7,668 bases of DNA from Spirochaetota bacterium (lineage in GTDB: Bacteria > Spirochaetota > JAHITG01): the NCBI GenBank assembly GCA_018817865.1, contig JAHITG010000243.1:1-7668 (forward strand), written 5' to 3'. Below, piece by piece: positions 5,041 to 7,668 of the stretch. How positions within the stretch are numbered: the first letter of the stretch is position 1; each line of letters starts with the position of its first letter. The notes beneath the pieces are model-generated. The model had not been told where the DNA came from. It made no database searches and saw only the letters and a program-made list of their open reading frames with translations. The position numbers were made by a program, and so were the translations under genes.

Positions 5041-6687
5041 CTATTTTTGCTCCATCTCCCCCTGAACCTTTTTTATCTCCTTCTTGATCTGATCATTCAG
5101 TCTCTGGTCATCTGTTTTAATACTCTTCCACAGCTCGATCGCCCCTGTCAGGTCATCCTTATAATACTTGTCCAGGCCGAAATAGAACATCTGCTCGACA
5201 TCCTTTCGTTTCATCTTGGGTAATACATTTATCATTTCACGGATAGTATCATAGACACTCTCTCTGAGGATCACGATATCCACCCGCCTGTTCAGCCTTC
5301 TCCCTGATTCCGTCTCATTCTCAGCGATCGGATTATCAGTACCGAGCCCGACTGCCTTCATTTTTTTTCTATTGATCCCTTTTTCAGCAAAGTAGGCAAG
5401 AACCGTATTGGCCCGTTTCTCAGACAGCTTTAAATCCACACTCTTACCGCTTAACCCGTCCGTATTCCCTTCAATAATAAGAACACGAAGGTCCTCCATG
5501 ACCTTCACTTCTGATATGATCCTGTCCAGCAATACATGTGACTCTTTCTTTATCTCGGCTTTCTCTTTCTCAAATAAAACATCACTCTGAACGCCCACTT
5601 CCTTTCCCCGCTTGGTTGATTTAAAGAGCCTCTCATCTTCAGGATCGATCAACAGCTCACTGGACCTCTGGCTCTCAAAATAGAAACCGGCTCCTATTCT
5701 GTGAACAATCCCCAGTTCATCATAGGAATTAAAGGCATAATCAACTTTGTAATTATTATATTTTAAACCTAATCCGATATTAAAACCATCATCATTACCC
5801 TGCAGCTGATATCCTGCCCTTAAAAAAAGCATCTCCCTGAATGCGTATTCCAGGCCGAATGAAGTGATCCATTCTGTCTCTACACCTTTCTCGATTTTGC
5901 TTAAAAGATAGACCTTATCTCTGGTACTGATAAGACTCTTGCCGGTGAGTATATTATAATGGCCGCCGATCCTCAACAAGAGAGGCAGATCATATTCTTC
6001 ATTTCTGAATTTCACTTTGGGCCCGATATTTAAAACCGCCCCGCCCAAACTGAACCTCTTATGCTTGTATATAAGGCCGATATCCCCTGCAAATGATGAA
6101 ACACTGCTCGTATGGAGCGTCTCGCTGATCAATTTTAAATTGATACCGGCCCCAAACCTTTCAGTAATGGAGCGGCTCCAGTTTAGCAGAAAGCAGTAAT
6201 CACTTAAATTGATAGTTTCATCAAGTATTGAATAATTCCCTGTCTCATCCACTACGGTCCTGTTAATATCATCATAGAAGAGACTGGTAAACCCTACCCC
6301 GATCCTGCCCCAGTTCTTTAAAAGGAAAGTAGAGAAAACAGAGGCATAGTTCAATGATTCAAAATATTTTATAAAAGAGGCATAAAACTCTACCTTTCGT
6401 AAAAAGGGTCTATCAGGTATGTAGAAAAGTTCATATGTATCCGGATTGTGAATCAATGCCTCGTCCGGTTCAAAAAAAACGGAAAGGGCCGGATTATAAT
6501 AAAAAGATGCAGCATCCTCCGAAAAAGAGACATTTGCATTCCCGCCGGCTGCAACAGAAGGCGACGGGCTTATCTTTATGAACTGGAATATCGCATCACT
6601 CTCTTCGGCAAAAAGAGGACCGGCTGACAACACACCAACTGTAGTTATAAATAGACATATAATAAATACACCTTTATTCCTTCTCAT
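5041..6687 (-). CDS. Outer-membrane PorV/UPF0164-like beta-barrel fused to OmpA peptidoglycan-binding domain
   Basis: The 548-residue protein starts with a clear signal peptide (basic MRRNK, hydrophobic core, probable cleavage after LFA at 27). Mature residues begin with a PorV/PorQ-like signature: AAGGNANVSFSEDAASFYYNPA. Residues of roughly 50-345 show alternating aromatic/hydrophobic strands typical of a 14-strand type barrel. Residues 359-474 form an OmpA-like periplasmic domain: SDVLF, EGNTDG (D411), LSEKRAN, and ESGRRLNRRVDIVI, with R468 as the likely peptidoglycan-binding arginine. The last 74 residues (475-548) are helical and charged, with a TPR-like hairpin around YFGLDKYYKDDLTGAIELW. 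The protein likely forms an outer-membrane channel or scaffold anchored to the cell wall. The ATG at 6687 has AAGGAGA 5 nt upstream. It lies 56 nt after the Asp-box/FlgD-like gene. The substrate cannot be inferred. Confidence 0.9.
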   Translation of the reverse strand: MRRNKGVFIICLFITTVGVLSAGPLFAEESDAIFQFIKISPSPSVAAGGNANVSFSEDAASFYYNPALSVFFEPDEALIHNPDTYELFYIPDRPFLRKVEFYASFIKYFESLNYASVFSTFLLKNWGRIGVGFTSLFYDDINRTVVDETGNYSILDETINLSDYCFLLNWSRSITERFGAGINLKLISETLHTSSVSSFAGDIGLIYKHKRFSLGGAVLNIGPKVKFRNEEYDLPLLLRIGGHYNILTGKSLISTRDKVYLLSKIEKGVETEWITSFGLEYAFREMLFLRAGYQLQGNDDGFNIGLGLKYNNYKVDYAFNSYDELGIVHRIGAGFYFESQRSSELLIDPEDERLFKSTKRGKEVGVQSDVLFEKEKAEIKKESHVLLDRIISEVKVMEDLRVLIIEGNTDGLSGKSVDLKLSEKRANTVLAYFAEKGINRKKMKAVGLGTDNPIAENETESGRRLNRRVDIVILRESVYDTIREMINVLPKMKRKDVEQMFYFGLDKYYKDDLTGAIELWKSIKTDDQRLNDQIKKEIKKVQGEMEQK

Positions 6688-6692
6688 AGAAT

Positions 6693-6699
6693 TCTCCTT
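6693..6699 (-). promoter_or_regulatory. Shine-Dalgarno AAGGAGA for the OmpA-barrel gene
   Basis: On the - strand AAGGAGA lies 5 nt upstream of the ATG ending at 6687, directly before a well-formed signal peptide. Motif and signal peptide agree on this start. Confidence 0.75.
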
Positions 6700-6743
6700 A
6701 CCTGATATTCTCGAACGCTTGAACTTTGTTAATAATTATTTTT

Positions 6744-7668
6744 TCATCTTATCACCACAAATTTTAATTTTTTCTCATTACCATTCCCGTCCTTTATATA
6801 ACAGATATAAACACCGCTTTTTATCGGTTCACCGTTGGATTTTTTCACGTTCCAGGTGTACCTGCCGCCACTTGTAATAATATTATTGAATTCTGCCACC
6901 ACCCCCCCTCCTGATGAAAATACTTTTATCTTATCTATTACTGAGGGCAGATTGTAAAAAATGATCTTATCATTATCCGATCGCGGTTCGAACGGGTTGG
7001 GGCCGATCACGGCTTGGTCAAGGTTTATCTCTGACCCGTCATTATACTGAAGAATAACATTATTGATCACAGGAGTACTATGACGATTCACAGTATTAAA
7101 TGTAGCTTTCACTTTTAAGATCTCTTTTCCATTACCCAGACAATTAACTGCCTGTAAAGCGGCATCACTTAATTGAGCCCAGTCACTCCATGTCACGCCA
7201 CTGTCCTGAGAATAGGAAAACTCATACGTGATGCTTCCTCCACAGAGAACCTCTGACTTTGTAATTCCCTGATATGACAGGACAATTTCAGGTTTAAAAT
7301 CCAGAAAAACCTCTGATGAATAGGCATATCCGCTCTTAAAGACATAACCATCATTATCATCAATAGCAGTACCTACATACAATTTTCCATCATTTGCCTT
7401 TAGAAGAGCTTTATTTATATACAATCCGTAATTTGTTAGCCCTTTCATTAAACTTGAAGTTCTTTTCCAGGTATATCCTTTATTAAAACTTTTTTCGACA
7501 TTGCTGTTGGATGTTCTGTAAAAAATACCGTCATTATCCTCAAATAGTCCTCCACTGCTTTCTGCTGATATAACCTGAAATGATGATCCCCCATCAGATG
7601 ATCTTAAAATGCCTGACCCACTTGATCCATAGATGGAATTATCACTGGCCCTGAAAAGATTATCAACA
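6744..7668 (-). CDS. Secreted Asp-box (BNR) protein with FlgD-like Ig C-terminal domain, N-terminus beyond window
   Basis: The frame is open to the window edge, giving at least 308 residues. The Met codon at 7446-7448 is probably internal, since coherent Asp-box sequence continues upstream of it. Asp-box-like motifs (S-x-D-x-G-x-x-F/W) are seen as SSDGGSSF at 7578-7601 and SQDSGVTW at 7188-7211. A degenerate one, SFNKGYTW, lies at 7467-7490. These suggest the end of a beta-propeller, followed by a beta-sandwich module (FSYSQDSGVTW, then TPVINNVILQY). The last 88 residues (6747-7010) are a FlgD-like Ig or type-A sorting-like domain: NPFEPRSDNDKIIF, the GVYICYI strand, and the terminal KLKFVVIR. 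Such proteins are normally exported and surface-displayed. No sialidase catalytic residues can be judged from this part, so an enzyme function should not be assumed. Base composition is clearly AT-richer than in the hydrogenase genes. Confidence 0.85.
   Translation of the reverse strand, partial: VDNLFRASDNSIYGSSGSGILRSSDGGSSFQVISAESSGGLFEDNDGIFYRTSNSNVEKSFNKGYTWKRTSSLMKGLTNYGLYINKALLKANDGKLYVGTAIDDNDGYVFKSGYAYSSEVFLDFKPEIVLSYQGITKSEVLCGGSITYEFSYSQDSGVTWSDWAQLSDAALQAVNCLGNGKEILKVKATFNTVNRHSTPVINNVILQYNDGSEINLDQAVIGPNPFEPRSDNDKIIFYNLPSVIDKIKVFSSGGGVVAEFNNIITSGGRYTWNVKKSNGEPIKSGVYICYIKDGNGNEKKLKFVVIR

Noticed and set aside
6731..6740. AATAATTATT palindrome between the Asp-box and OmpA-barrel genes
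   Set aside because: Short, purely A/T palindromes arise easily by chance, and there is no G-C stem for a terminator.
6688..6743. Possible promoter on the - strand (TTAACA, 17 nt, AATATC) before the OmpA-barrel gene
   Set aside because: The -10 element matches only three of six consensus bases and the region is AT-rich; not enough to call.
7446..7448. Met codon as the start of the Asp-box/FlgD-like protein
   Set aside because: Asp-box-like sequence (SSDGGSSF, SFNKGYTW) continues in frame upstream to the window end, and there is no signal peptide after this Met.

Overview
This window appears to come from an anaerobic, hydrogen-metabolising, diderm bacterium. The left half (1 to about 4182, + strand) is an operon for a multisubunit, NAD(P)H-linked [FeFe]-hydrogenase of the electron-bifurcating (group A3-like) type. 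The right half (about 4286 to 7668, - strand) encodes envelope proteins: a DUF1003 membrane protein, a PorV/UPF0164-like outer-membrane barrel fused to an OmpA domain, and a secreted Asp-box protein with a FlgD-like Ig C-terminal domain. PorV-like barrels, FlgD-like C-terminal domains and a fermentative [FeFe]-hydrogenase together fit Elusimicrobiota, Omnitrophota and similar candidate phyla. That placement is inference, because the window has no phylogenetic marker gene.

Left operon: hydB (NuoF-like, 5' end cut by the window) - hydA (catalytic H-cluster subunit) - hydC (NuoE-like) - a polytopic membrane protein of about six helices - a stand-alone response-regulator receiver. The genes are packed tightly: a 12-nt gap, then overlaps of 8, 4 and 4 nt, with good Shine-Dalgarno sequences inside the preceding genes. 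HydB, HydA and HydC should form a soluble flavo-iron-sulfur complex that couples H2 turnover to NAD(H) and probably ferredoxin. The membrane protein and receiver are not structural subunits of known bifurcating hydrogenases, and their coupling to the operon is the most interesting point on this side.

Right cluster, read on the - strand: Asp-box/FlgD-like protein (N-terminus beyond the window) - 56 nt - PorV-like/OmpA protein with a helical C-terminal tail - 53 nt - DUF1003 protein. All three are co-directional and closely spaced, so they may be co-transcribed. The two groups converge on a gap of about 100 nt (4183-4285) that holds only a weak candidate terminator.

No RNA genes, mobile elements, CRISPR arrays, long repeats or frameshifts were seen. 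I found no clearly new system. The points worth a second look are the hydrogenase-coupled membrane protein and receiver, the TSCSSGW H-cluster motif, and the pairing of a PorV-like porin with a protein carrying a possible C-terminal sorting domain.
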